The notes beneath the pieces were generated by a model that saw only the letters and a list, made by a program, of their open reading frames with translations, made no database searches and was not told where the DNA came from. Positions 1 through 7,290 of a DNA stretch of 33,032 nt are shown one piece after another. This stretch comes from JBAXQQ01 sp037131695. Lineage in GTDB: Bacteria; Armatimonadota; Hebobacteria; CAIYQO01. Numbering within the stretch: the stretch's first letter is position 1; the number at the start of each line of letters is the position of its first letter. Both the position numbers and the translations under genes were made by a program. The stretch covers positions 1 through 33,032 of the forward strand of contig CAZWZF010000053.1 in assembly GCA_964638715.1 (NCBI GenBank), read 5' to 3'.

Positions 1-331
1 AAAATATTTTTTATTTTTTTGCATTGGTTAAAACTGACGAGTCTGAATAGTTACGAGTTTTTGACAAGCTCGATTAGTCATTTCTCAATGTTCACGAATG
101 TATGATAATAATAAATTTCAATTTGACATGAATAATTGATATATTTATTTTATGCGCTAAACACATATAATATGGTGACATACAGTCGGTGCAATTGCCC
201 GCGATCCTCGTCTCGGATATTATTCTTTTGAATATTCACAAAAATGAAGATAGAATAAAGAACTCTCTCTTCTATCAAAAACATAAAAATGTGATTTTTC
301 TCTGGTTTTCTTATTTAACAGGTAGAGAAAA
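1..331. other. AT-rich left edge without an intact gene
   Basis: The first 331 bases are mostly AT-rich and hold no intact gene that I can support. The only coding-like segment is a 22-codon open stretch at 182-247 that resembles the N-terminus of HipA (listed separately). The longer plus-strand open frame beginning at 189 runs antisense through the PIN/partner pair and is rejected. Confidence 0.5.
182..247 (+). pseudogene. possible HipA N-terminal remnant
   Basis: Codons from 182 to the TGA at 245-247 read TVGAIARDPRLGYYSFEYSQ followed by K. This resembles the start of HipA-type kinase toxins (Couple_hipA region), where a strand of the form VGxLxxDPxxGxxSFEYD is typical. There is an in-frame stop (TGA) two codons upstream and no start codon, and the reading frame ends after 22 codons. 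It is locally GC-richer than its surroundings, as expected for a coding scrap. The match rests on a short motif recalled from the family, so it may be chance. If real, it marks a decayed toxin gene beside a second, PIN-type toxin module. Confidence 0.3.
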
Positions 332-499
332 TTACGACATTTTCTTCTTAGCAATAACTTCTTGCTGCAATGCCAGCAATGCGCGTGTTCGTTCTTCCCA
401 ATATGCTAACTGTTCTTCACGAGTCATACCAGCCAAACGGGCTTGTACTACCGCTGCCCCTTTGTGCTTCATCTCAACACAATCAAATTTCTTCTTCAT
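332..499 (-). CDS. small partner (putative antitoxin) of the PIN toxin
   Basis: A 55-aa protein beginning MKKKFDCVEMKHKGAAVV and containing LAGMTREEQLAYWEERTRAL. Its ATG at 499 is preceded by a strong GGAGG about 8 nt upstream, which lies inside the end of the PIN gene. Small proteins of this type (FDCVEMKxKG near the start, then a charged helix rich in Glu/Arg with a YW or FW) are commonly found next to PIN-domain proteins, so I infer an antitoxin or accessory partner. Its start overlaps the PIN stop by 17 nt, so the two are translationally coupled in the order PIN then partner. No catalytic motif and no classical DNA-binding fold is evident. Confidence 0.7.
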   Translation of the reverse strand: MKKKFDCVEMKHKGAAVVQARLAGMTREEQLAYWEERTRALLALQQEVIAKKKMS

Positions 500-950
500 A
501 ATGTATTACCTCCAATGGCGAATATATCGCCAACGGTCTATAACCTTGAATTTCATTGACAGCATTATAACGAGGAATCTTCTCGCTATGTACAATATGC
601 TTAAAATTCCAACTGACAATATAGCTACAATTCGTCACAGTTGCCATCGCAACATGTAAAGCATCATCAGCCCATTTTAAAGTAAGCACTCCAGCATCAA
701 GGTAAGCTTGTTGGAGTTCTATCGCTTCAGAAGAGAATGGCATAACTGTTGTCCATGTTAGCATCTCGGAAAATAATTCCTGCACCGGCAAAGGCGCACC
801 TGCCAACTCTTCCTGTACAAGTGCTGACACTACCAAGTGAAATCGTCCTGTACGCACTTGAGCAAAAAACTCTTGCGTCGCACTGGCAAACTCCACATCA
901 AACGCACCACCAAAAACACATGTATCAAGATAAACTCGTAATGGACGTAT
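483..950 (-). CDS. PIN-domain RNase toxin, VapC-like, without a standard start codon
   Basis: The reading frame encodes a PIN domain with the first-strand motif RVYLDTCVFGGAFD (catalytic Asp in LDT), a central EELAGAP segment, the second acidic cluster KWADDALHVAMA and the late strand YIVSWNFKHI. These are the hallmarks of VapC-type metal-dependent ribonucleases. The only ATG/GTG/TTG in frame is a GTG at 896, which lies after the essential first Asp, so it cannot start an active protein. An in-frame TAA lies about 20 codons upstream. A GAGAG ribosome-binding site (956-960) is followed 5 nt later by ATA at 948-950, so I place the start there. It is either a rare ATA start or a lost ATG in a dying gene. 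The 55-aa partner gene overlaps its 3' end. Confidence 0.7.
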   Translation of the reverse strand: MRPLRVYLDTCVFGGAFDVEFASATQEFFAQVRTGRFHLVVSALVQEELAGAPLPVQELFSEMLTWTTVMPFSSEAIELQQAYLDAGVLTLKWADDALHVAMATVTNCSYIVSWNFKHIVHSEKIPRYNAVNEIQGYRPLAIYSPLEVIHYEEEI

Positions 951-967
951 AACTACTCTCGTTCGTA

Positions 968-987
968 ATTATACCATACTTGTATGG
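968..987 (-). promoter_or_regulatory. extended -10 promoter with adjacent palindromic operator for the PIN/partner pair
   Basis: On the minus strand an extended -10, TGGTATAAT, has its hexamer at 968-973. It directly adjoins a perfect palindrome, CCATAC-AA-GTATGG, at 974-987. The expected transcript start near 961 is just before the GAGAG ribosome-binding site at 956-960. A palindrome abutting the -10 is the usual layout for autorepression of toxin-antitoxin operons. I see no good -35. Confidence 0.5.
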
Positions 988-1146
988 AAAATAAACAACT
1001 TGTTCTTCATTAGCTCATATATGCGGAATCACTTTCGCTCTCGTAATGCTCTCATTTTAGAGAACTTGACTCTTTGTAGTCAATTGGCAATGTTTGAGAT
1101 TAATGAAAATATTTCTGCATATAAACATCTGTATCTACCGCCATTT

Positions 1147-1185
1147 TCAATTACATATTATGACTATGAAACCATAATATGTAAT
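1147..1185 (+). promoter_or_regulatory. integrase leader with 13-bp inverted repeat
   Basis: ATTACATATTATG (1150-1162) and CATAATATGTAAT (1173-1185) form a perfect 13-bp inverted repeat with a 10-nt loop, ending just before the AGAGAGG ribosome-binding site of the integrase. The 28 bases from 1147 recur with three mismatches at 6631-6658, in front of the excisionase-like gene. It may be an operator, a leader hairpin or a recombinase site. Confidence 0.55.
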
Positions 1186-1201
1186 GAAAGAGAGGTTAAC
1201 A

Positions 1202-2230
1202 ATGGCAGGATCAATAGAACAACGTGGTCCCAATTCGTGGAGAATAATTGTATCAGCAGGTTTAGATGGCAATGGGAAACGGTTGAAAATCACCCGAACA
1301 TGTCATGGAACCCGTGCTGAAGCAGAACTGATGCTAACAGAAATTTTGGCTGAGTTGGCAAGTAAAGAAGATGAATCTTCAAAAATTACCTTGTTTGAAT
1401 GGTCACAGATTTGGCTGCGAGAACATGTTGACACTAAACTGGCAGCAAATACACGTGTTATGTATCATCAGGTTTTACTGATGCATATTTTACCAGCACT
1501 CGGTAAAATTCGACTCAATCAAATATCACCAAATCACATTAATTCATTTCTGTCTAAATTGAAAGATGGTGATTCTCGACAGGATAATCGCGGTGAAAAA
1601 CTATCATCAGCAACTGTAGATCGCTATTTGAGAATATTATCTGCTTGTTTACAGGGTGCAGTCGTTAAACAACTCATTTCCTCAAATCCAGTTCATAAAA
1701 TGAAAGTGCTACAACCTACTTCAAATCGACAGGATAGTATTTCTTATGAACAAAAGGAGATGATTCTAAATGCGTTGAAAAATGAACTATCACGTTTACG
1801 TGTAATGATTCTTCTACCCTTAACAACAGGTTTGCGACGTGGAGAACTTGCAGCATTAGAATGGAAAAATATTGATTTATCAAATAGTGTAATGAATGTA
1901 TGCCAGATTGTAGAATTAACGGCAGGATCACAACAATCCATAAAGCCACTAATCAACCATTGTCGTAAAGTATTTCTACCTGAAATAACCAGGGTGGCAC
2001 TAAACACCTGGCAAATAGAACAATTAAAACAGCAAGGAAATCCAGAACAAAAAATCCAATTTGTATTCACCCAACCAACCGGAAACTGGATGCGCGCAGA
2101 TGAAATAACCAGACAATTCAGACTATTTCTAAAACGTCATAATTTGCCATCAGTATCCCTGAATAGTTTGTGTGAAACTGCATCAGAGATGACAGTGCTT
2201 GAAATAGGCACGCTAAAGGAGCACAGATAA
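1202..2230 (+). pseudogene. truncated tyrosine recombinase (phage/ICE-type integrase)
   Basis: The frame begins MAGSIEQRGPNSWRI, an arm-binding N-terminal domain like those of Firmicutes-type integrases. A SAM-like core-binding domain follows (about residues 60-165) and then the start of the catalytic domain. The first catalytic Arg is visible in TTGLRRGELAALEW. After LKRHNLPSVSL, where HDLRHT, the second Arg/His box and the nucleophilic Tyr should follow, the frame runs into unrelated residues and stops at 342 aa, so about 50-70 residues are missing. I chose ATG 1202 over 1184 because AGAGAGG sits 6 nt upstream. I could not find the lost C-terminus downstream in another frame, which suggests a deletion or recombination end-point near 2150. 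Recombinase activity is therefore unlikely. Confidence 0.8.
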
Positions 2231-2238
2231 TTGTGAAA

Positions 2239-2278
2239 GTTTGATAGGCGGGGAAGATTATTTTCTCGCCTATCAAAC
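2239..2278. terminator. 12-bp perfect inverted repeat after the integrase remnant
   Basis: GTTTGATAGGCG (2239-2250) is exactly complementary to CGCCTATCAAAC (2267-2278) with a 16-nt loop. It begins 8 nt after the integrase stop, so a terminator is likely. No T-run follows on the plus strand, so it could instead be a recombination or protein-binding site. Confidence 0.45.
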
Positions 2279-2403
2279 CGAAAACAATTGACCTGTTCCT
2301 TACGAGTCGCTCTTTTTTTATTAAATTTGAGAGGGAAATCACTGTGAATTGCTATTTAACAGGCATTTTTGGGGATAATATCTGTGAATAAGTAAATTTG
2401 CCC

Positions 2404-2454
2404 ATTGGGTATGCAAATGGGCATTTAGTGCTGTTTATTGGGTATGCAAATGGG
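2404..2454. repeat. two copies of an 18-bp direct repeat, possible operator
   Basis: ATTGGGTATGCAAATGGG occurs at 2404-2421 and again at 2437-2454, 33 bp (about three helical turns) apart. The first copy sits in an inverted repeat (GCCCATT 2400-2406 against AATGGGC 2416-2422). It lies about 65 bp upstream of the -10 of the AlbA_2 operon, suiting a regulator-binding site. Confidence 0.5.
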
Positions 2455-2517
2455 TGAGTTTATCATCTAATTAGCATTTTTATGATAATATGTCATTATA
2501 GATTTAATGGCTCTCTA

Positions 2518-2526
2518 TGGTATAAT
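2518..2526 (+). promoter_or_regulatory. extended -10 promoter of the AlbA_2/primase-helicase operon
   Basis: TGGTATAAT is a consensus extended -10. A start of transcription near 2533 would exclude the ATG at 2507 and leave the ATG at 2549, with AGAGGA at 2534-2539. The same TATGGTATAAT string drives the PIN toxin on the minus strand. Confidence 0.5.
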
Positions 2527-2548
2527 GTTACCCAGAGGAAATATCGGG

Positions 2549-4042
2549 ATGACTATTGATGAAATCAAAGAACTTGTATCACAAGGTGAAACAGAATATA
2601 TAGAATTTAAACGCTCAACCGGACAACGTACTGAAGGCGCTAAATCTGTATGTGCGATGTTAAATGGTGTTGGTGGTGCAGTTATATTTGGTGTGCAGAA
2701 TAATGGTGAGATAATTGGTCAACAAGTCACAGCACATACCATTGAGGAAGTAACACATGAACTGCGTCGAATTGATCCTCCTGTATTTCCGATTATAGAA
2801 ACAACATCATTAGATGCAACAAAATCAATATTAACCGTAAAAATTGTGACAGGAAATCAACGTCCATATACTTTTGATGGCAGAGCATATTTACGTCATG
2901 GTCCTACTACTCAAGTGATGCCACGTAACATATATGAATTATTACTTACCGAAACCATGCATCCTATACGGCGATGGGAGAATCAAACTGCACCTACAGA
3001 TGTATGTATTGCAGATCTTGATGATGAAGAAATTCAAAGAGCTGTAGATAATGCTGTATTGTTGGGACGATTAGAACCACCGAGAGAGCGTGATATAGAA
3101 GGATTACTTCGTGGTTTTGATTTGTTAAGTGACGGGAAATTACTCAATGCTGCCGTTGTATTGTTCGGAAAATCTCCGCATATTTTCGGAATTTATACAC
3201 AATGCATGTTACAAGTAGCTCGCTTTCGTGGTATCAACCGATTAGCAGATTTTGCTGACAACCGTATGTTTACAGGTAATCTATTCGAATTATTACGGAA
3301 AGCAGAACGGTTTCTTCGTGATAATGTACCTATTGCTGGTCGTGTTATACCTGGTCAAATGATTCGGGAGGACCGTCCGCGTTATGCGCCACGTGCTACT
3401 CGTGAAGCACTGGCAAATGCTATGTGTCATCGTGATTACACGATTGCTGGTGGTGCTGTGAGTGTAGCAATGTATGATGATCATTTAGAAATAAGTAATC
3501 CGGGAACTTTACACTTTGGTTTAACTCCTGAACGGTTGATACAAGCTCATGAATCACGTCCTTGGAACCCGCTAATCGCTCAAGTATTGTATCGTACTGG
3601 AGTTATTGAACGCTGGGGCACCGGTACTCTTAATATTATGGATTGGTGCCGCGAAAATCACTCCCCAGTTCCTGCGTGGGAAGAACGTACTGGTTCCATA
3701 GTTATCACATTTAGACCGGCTGTTGATTTTGTAGAGACCACCCCAGTCACCACCCCAGTCACCACCCCAGTCACCACCCCAGTTGATGAATTAAATATTA
3801 TTATTTCAAGAGAAGTAATGCGATTATTACCATTATGTGAAACACCAAAAGGTAAGAAAGAACTCATGTCTGAACTTGGATTACTTAATGCAAAGAATTT
3901 TCGCGCTGTTTATATCACTCCCGCTTTTAATATGAACCTTATTGAACGCACTATTCAAGATAAACCGAATAGTAGTAAGCAACAATATCGCCTAACAGAA
4001 AAAGGATGGCAATGGTTGCGAAATCATAATAAAGACGCATGA
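2549..4042 (+). CDS. AlbA_2 (Schlafen-like) / GHKL-type ATPase regulator with C-terminal winged helix
   Basis: A 497-aa protein of the family often annotated as RecG-like or AAA-4 transcriptional regulator. Residues about 5-130 form the AlbA_2 domain (GETEYIEFK near the start, then LNGVGGAVIFGVQNNG). Residues about 275-390 match the C-terminal ATPase-like domain, with REALANAMCHRDY resembling an N-box and DDHLEISNPG a nucleotide-binding loop. A linker of four TTPV units (397-412) leads to a winged-helix-like tail. AlbA_2 domains occur in nucleases of Schlafen type and in regulators; which applies here cannot be read from sequence. ATG 2549 fits the promoter and the ribosome-binding site better than 2507. 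Its TGA overlaps the ATG of the primase-helicase by 4 nt, so the two form an operon and probably a functional pair. Confidence 0.85.
   Translation: MTIDEIKELVSQGETEYIEFKRSTGQRTEGAKSVCAMLNGVGGAVIFGVQNNGEIIGQQVTAHTIEEVTHELRRIDPPVFPIIETTSLDATKSILTVKIVTGNQRPYTFDGRAYLRHGPTTQVMPRNIYELLLTETMHPIRRWENQTAPTDVCIADLDDEEIQRAVDNAVLLGRLEPPRERDIEGLLRGFDLLSDGKLLNAAVVLFGKSPHIFGIYTQCMLQVARFRGINRLADFADNRMFTGNLFELLRKAERFLRDNVPIAGRVIPGQMIREDRPRYAPRATREALANAMCHRDYTIAGGAVSVAMYDDHLEISNPGTLHFGLTPERLIQAHESRPWNPLIAQVLYRTGVIERWGTGTLNIMDWCRENHSPVPAWEERTGSIVITFRPAVDFVETTPVTTPVTTPVTTPVDELNIIISREVMRLLPLCETPKGKKELMSELGLLNAKNFRAVYITPAFNMNLIERTIQDKPNSSKQQYRLTEKGWQWLRNHNKDA
3737..3784 (+). repeat. four 12-bp tandem repeats inside the AlbA_2 gene
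   Basis: The unit ACCACCCCAGTC is repeated four times (the last ending in T), encoding TTPV x4 in the linker between the ATPase-like domain and the winged helix. The copies are almost identical at DNA level and much more C-rich than the gene around them, so the copy number probably varies by slippage while keeping the frame. Confidence 0.9.
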
Positions 4043-6513
4043 ATATGCCACAATCCAAAAAACAGAAAGATATTGATGAAGAAATAAACAATCTTCGTAG
4101 TCGTTTATCTATTTTGGATTGCGAGCGTATTGAGATTGAAGATAAAATATCCCGGTTGCAAGATGCACGAGATAATATTATTTGTAAAGATGATGATTCT
4201 CAATTATTTACTGATGCCTCGGTAAACTCTCAATCTTCATTACCTGAAAAACTAACATTATTTAGACGTCTTTTTCGTGGACGCGATGATGTGTATCCTA
4301 TTCGATGGGAAAGTGCGAAAACTGGAAAATCCGGGTATCAACCTGCATGTCGTCATGATTGGGTGCGCGGTATTTGTAACAAACCACGCATTAAATGTGT
4401 TGATTGTCAGTACCGTGAGTTAATTCCACTAACAAACGAAACCTTTGCTGCACACTTGAATGGAGAAATTACCATCGGTGTCTATCCGATGCTTCCAGAT
4501 GATACCTGCTGGTTTCTTGCTGCTGACTTCGACAAGAAAACCTGGCAGGATGATGCTGTTGCCTTTATGGAAACTTGTCGCAATTTTAAAATATCTGCTG
4601 CCTTAGAGCGTTCACGATCCGGTAATGGCGGACATGTTTGGATATTCTTTTCTGAACCGATACCTGCAGTGCTGGCTCGAAAACTTGGGGCTTATTTGCT
4701 AACTAAAACAATGGAACGACGACCGGAAATAGGTCTCGATTCGTATGATCGCTTCTTTCCAAATCAGGATACTATGCCGCAAGGAGGGTTTGGTAATTTG
4801 ATAGCCTTGCCACTTCAAAAGAAACCTCGCCAACAGGGGAATAGTTTATTTGTTGATGATAATTTACTTCCTTATTCTGATCAATTAGCTTTTCTTTCTT
4901 CACTTACACCTATGTCACGAGATAATGTTGGCAATATTGTTGAAACAGGTCAAAGAGAAGGACATGTTCTTGGCGTGCGAATGGTTGTTACCGATGATGA
5001 GGAAGAAACGCCATGGACAATACCGCCTTCCCGAATTTTTAAATTACCATTCATATCTGGCCAATTGCCGAAAGAAGTATCAATCATTCTTGGCAATCAA
5101 ATATATATTGAGAAAGCAGGATTACCACCAGCATTAGTTAATCGCCTTATAAGAATTGCAGCCTTTCAAAATCCTGAGTTTTATAAAGCGCAAGCTATGC
5201 GACTACCAACGTTTGGTAAACCGCGCATTATTGCATGTGCTGAGGATTTTTCTAAACACCTGGGATTACCACGCGGATGTTATGATGAAGTGTATAGTCT
5301 ATTTTCTGAACTTGATATCAAGGTGAATGTAATCGATGAACGTATAAATGGTACATTAATCGATATTGCTTTTACTGGCACATTACGTGCAGGACAACAA
5401 AAGGCTATTAATGCGTTATTGCCTCATGAACTCGGTGTGCTGGCAGCAACTACTGCATTTGGTAAAACAGTTATTGCGGCCAAGTTAATAGCAGAACGAA
5501 AAGTTAATACGCTGATATTAGTGCATAGGCAGCAGTTAATGGATCAATGGATAGAACGGTTAACAACATTTCTTAATATTGACCGCAAACAAATAGGTCA
5601 AATAGGTGGCGGTAAACATAAACCCACAGGAATTATAGATGTGGCACTCATTCAGAGTTTGTGTCGTAAAAGCGTGGTGGATGATATGGTAGCTAATTAT
5701 GGACATTTAGTAGTTGATGAATGTCATCATATTTCTGCTGTCAGTTTCGAGCAAGTAGCACGTGCCTGTAAAGCCAAATATGTGACAGGATTATCAGCAA
5801 CAACAATTCGCAAGGATGGCCACCACCCGATTATCTTTATGCAATGTGGTCCGATTCGTTATTTTGTTGATGCCAAACAACAAGCCGTTGCCCGTCCTTT
5901 TGAACATCAAGTTATACTGCGTGAAACTGCTTTCACATTCTCGGTGTTAAATGATGAAAAACCTGCTATCCAAGATATATATGCAGCAATAGTCAAAGAT
6001 GAAAATCGCAATCAATTATTATTAAATGATGTGACACTTGCTGTTGTTGATGGTCGTTCGCCTGTTGTTCTCACCGAACGAACTGAGCATCTGGAATGGA
6101 TTGCAGAAAACCTTCGGTCGAAAGTACAACATGTCATTATATTAAAAGGTGGCATGAGTGCAAAACAACGCCGTGAAGTTATGGCACATTTAGCATTAAT
6201 TCCTCAACATGAACCAAGGGTACTTGTTGCGACAGGTCGCTATCTTGGTGAAGGATTTGATGATGCCCGTCTTGATACCTTATTTCTCGCCATGCCTATA
6301 TCATGGAAAGGTACCCTTGCCCAATACGCAGGTCGCCTTCATCGCCTGCATGATTTGAAAACTGAAGTCATTATTTATGATTATGCTGATTTTCAAGTGC
6401 CCATGCTCGCAAGAATGGTTTCCAAAAGGCTGGCAGGTTACCGCGACATTGGATACGAAATGCGAAAAGAAGTTGAAATTAACAATCAGTTGATAAATAA
6501 AGGCTTATTTTGA
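4039..6513 (+). CDS. TOTE-type archaeo-eukaryotic primase fused to SF2 helicase
   Basis: An 824-aa protein. Residues 10-45 are a predicted coiled coil. Residues about 70-340 are an AEP domain of the kind named for TOTE conflict systems: FRGRDDVYPIRW, a Cys/His cluster (C104, H106, C113, C120, C123) that could bind zinc, the metal motif FLAADFD (D163, D165) and RSGNGGHVWIFF with H199. Residues about 450-800 form a superfamily 2 helicase with P-loop TTAFGKT (471-477), DECH box (560-563), LSATT (585-589) and motif VI QYAGRLHR. AEPs make primers or fill gaps and the helicase would remodel nucleic acid. Position in a mobile element and overlap with the AlbA_2 gene favour a conflict or defence role; this is inference. 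Confidence 0.85.
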   Translation: MNMPQSKKQKDIDEEINNLRSRLSILDCERIEIEDKISRLQDARDNIICKDDDSQLFTDASVNSQSSLPEKLTLFRRLFRGRDDVYPIRWESAKTGKSGYQPACRHDWVRGICNKPRIKCVDCQYRELIPLTNETFAAHLNGEITIGVYPMLPDDTCWFLAADFDKKTWQDDAVAFMETCRNFKISAALERSRSGNGGHVWIFFSEPIPAVLARKLGAYLLTKTMERRPEIGLDSYDRFFPNQDTMPQGGFGNLIALPLQKKPRQQGNSLFVDDNLLPYSDQLAFLSSLTPMSRDNVGNIVETGQREGHVLGVRMVVTDDEEETPWTIPPSRIFKLPFISGQLPKEVSIILGNQIYIEKAGLPPALVNRLIRIAAFQNPEFYKAQAMRLPTFGKPRIIACAEDFSKHLGLPRGCYDEVYSLFSELDIKVNVIDERINGTLIDIAFTGTLRAGQQKAINALLPHELGVLAATTAFGKTVIAAKLIAERKVNTLILVHRQQLMDQWIERLTTFLNIDRKQIGQIGGGKHKPTGIIDVALIQSLCRKSVVDDMVANYGHLVVDECHHISAVSFEQVARACKAKYVTGLSATTIRKDGHHPIIFMQCGPIRYFVDAKQQAVARPFEHQVILRETAFTFSVLNDEKPAIQDIYAAIVKDENRNQLLLNDVTLAVVDGRSPVVLTERTEHLEWIAENLRSKVQHVIILKGGMSAKQRREVMAHLALIPQHEPRVLVATGRYLGEGFDDARLDTLFLAMPISWKGTLAQYAGRLHRLHDLKTEVIIYDYADFQVPMLARMVSKRLAGYRDIGYEMRKEVEINNQLINKGLF

Positions 6514-6630
6514 AAAAGGTCTAAACTCATTTTTATAGGCATTACCTTGGCATTATTCAAGAATTATTAAGCTAATGTCAATAAAATCATTTTTATCCAA
6601 CCATTTTCTATCTTTGTATTATCCTCAGTT

Positions 6631-6698
6631 CTCAATTACATATTATAAATATGAAGCCAGTTGATTGTATATCCACTGGCTATTATTTTATGGAGGTG
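6631..6698 (+). promoter_or_regulatory. leader of the excisionase-like gene, repeats the integrase leader
   Basis: TCAATTACATATTAT plus the following ATATGAA-CCA match the integrase leader at 1147-1174 (about 25 of 28 bases). It is followed by a small inverted repeat, AGCCAGT (6655-6661) with ACTGGCT (6675-6681), and then GGAGGTG at 6692-6698. The shared block suggests a common promoter/operator for the two recombination genes. Confidence 0.5.
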
Positions 6699-6950
6699 GA
6701 TGTTATAGTTATTTCAATTAAACCAGTTACTTACCGTGTTCGTGATGCTTCACGTTATTTGGGTATTAGTGAGTATCTTTTGCGCAAATTAGTTTTGGAA
6801 CGGAAGATTGCACATACTCGTGCAGGAAAATTAATTCTCTTTCGGAAAGAAACTCTTGATGCTTATCTATCTGAATCTGAAAACGGATCCATTGGTATAA
6901 CAGAAGAAGTAACACATGGTATTCGGCGTATCCATATGCGTCGTGCTTAA
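6690..6950 (+). CDS. excisionase-like helix-turn-helix DNA-binding protein
   Basis: A small basic protein (86 aa from the ATG at 6690). Residues about 13-62 match the HTH_17/MerR-like excisionase fold: YRVRDASRYLGISEYLLRKL, then GKLILFRKETLDAYL. Such proteins act as Xis factors or as small regulators in mobile elements. The start is odd: the strong GGAGGTG ribosome-binding site (6692-6698) lies on the ATG itself, and the in-frame codons at normal spacing are ATA (6705) and ATT (6711). The upstream ATG at 6651 gives 99 aa but has no clear ribosome-binding site. The gene stands alone, about 175 nt after the helicase, and its leader matches that of the integrase, so the two were probably co-regulated before the integrase decayed. 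Confidence 0.75.
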   Translation: MEVDVIVISIKPVTYRVRDASRYLGISEYLLRKLVLERKIAHTRAGKLILFRKETLDAYLSESENGSIGITEEVTHGIRRIHMRRA

Positions 6951-7022
6951 CATTATAAGCAACTATTATGATAATTAAAGATGATGCTTATATTAATGGA
7001 ATCGAGTAAACTTGGTTTGCAG

Positions 7023-7055
7023 TGTGGGGACAGGAAATTGTTGTCCTTCCCCACA
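7023..7055. terminator. hairpin after the excisionase-like gene
   Basis: TGTGGGGA (7023-7030) pairs with TCCCCACA (7048-7055) around a 17-nt loop that has its own complementarity (CA...TG). There is no T-run, so rho-independent termination is only possible. The GTGGGGACA core resembles the TTGGGGACA repeats 360 bp away. Confidence 0.4.
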
Positions 7056-7169
7056 TAAATCCCAATTAATCTATCTATTTCATTACTATAAGGAAAGTTT
7101 TATCTGTTTTATTTAAAAGGAAACCATATAAAATTAAATTAAACATAAAATTAAATATAATATTTAATT

Positions 7170-7239
7170 TGTTATATATCGATAAACTTTGTTACAAAAT
7201 GTTATATGTGGTTATGTGATGTTATCTATTGTTAATTTT
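7170..7239. repeat. helically phased 10-bp degenerate repeat array (TGTTA motif)
   Basis: TGTTA starts at 7170, 7190, 7200, 7220 and 7230 and GGTTA at 7210, an exact 10-base register with one unit (7180) degenerate. The consensus is TGTTATNTNT. It lies about 50 bp from the tRNA-Thr scar. Its function is unknown: arm-type recombinase sites, a bending or architectural-protein site, or simple slippage. Confidence 0.6.
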
Positions 7240-7290
7240 GAAAATTTCATAAAAAATAACATGATAAAAGAAGATGAAACAATAAAAAAA

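Larger units (their letters stand above)
2231..2548. other. intergenic control region upstream of the AlbA_2 operon
   Basis: This gene-free stretch holds a strong inverted repeat right after the integrase frame, two copies of an 18-bp direct repeat, and an extended -10 promoter at its right edge (each listed separately). I see no further gene. Confidence 0.6.

Noticed and set aside
189..659. 156-codon plus-strand open frame near the left edge
   Set aside because: It lies antisense to the PIN gene and its 55-aa partner, which have recognisable motifs and ribosome-binding sites; its translation shows no domain.
1000..1320. Plus-strand open frame of 106 codons before and into the integrase
   Set aside because: It overlaps the integrase start in another frame, has no ribosome-binding site and crosses the inverted-repeat leader.
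2507..2548. Upstream ATG start of the AlbA_2 gene
   Set aside because: It lies upstream of the expected transcript start from the TGGTATAAT box; ATG 2549 has its own AGAGGA.
3737..3784. CRISPR array
   Set aside because: These are uninterrupted 12-bp coding repeats without spacers. No spaced repeat array of CRISPR type was seen anywhere in the window.
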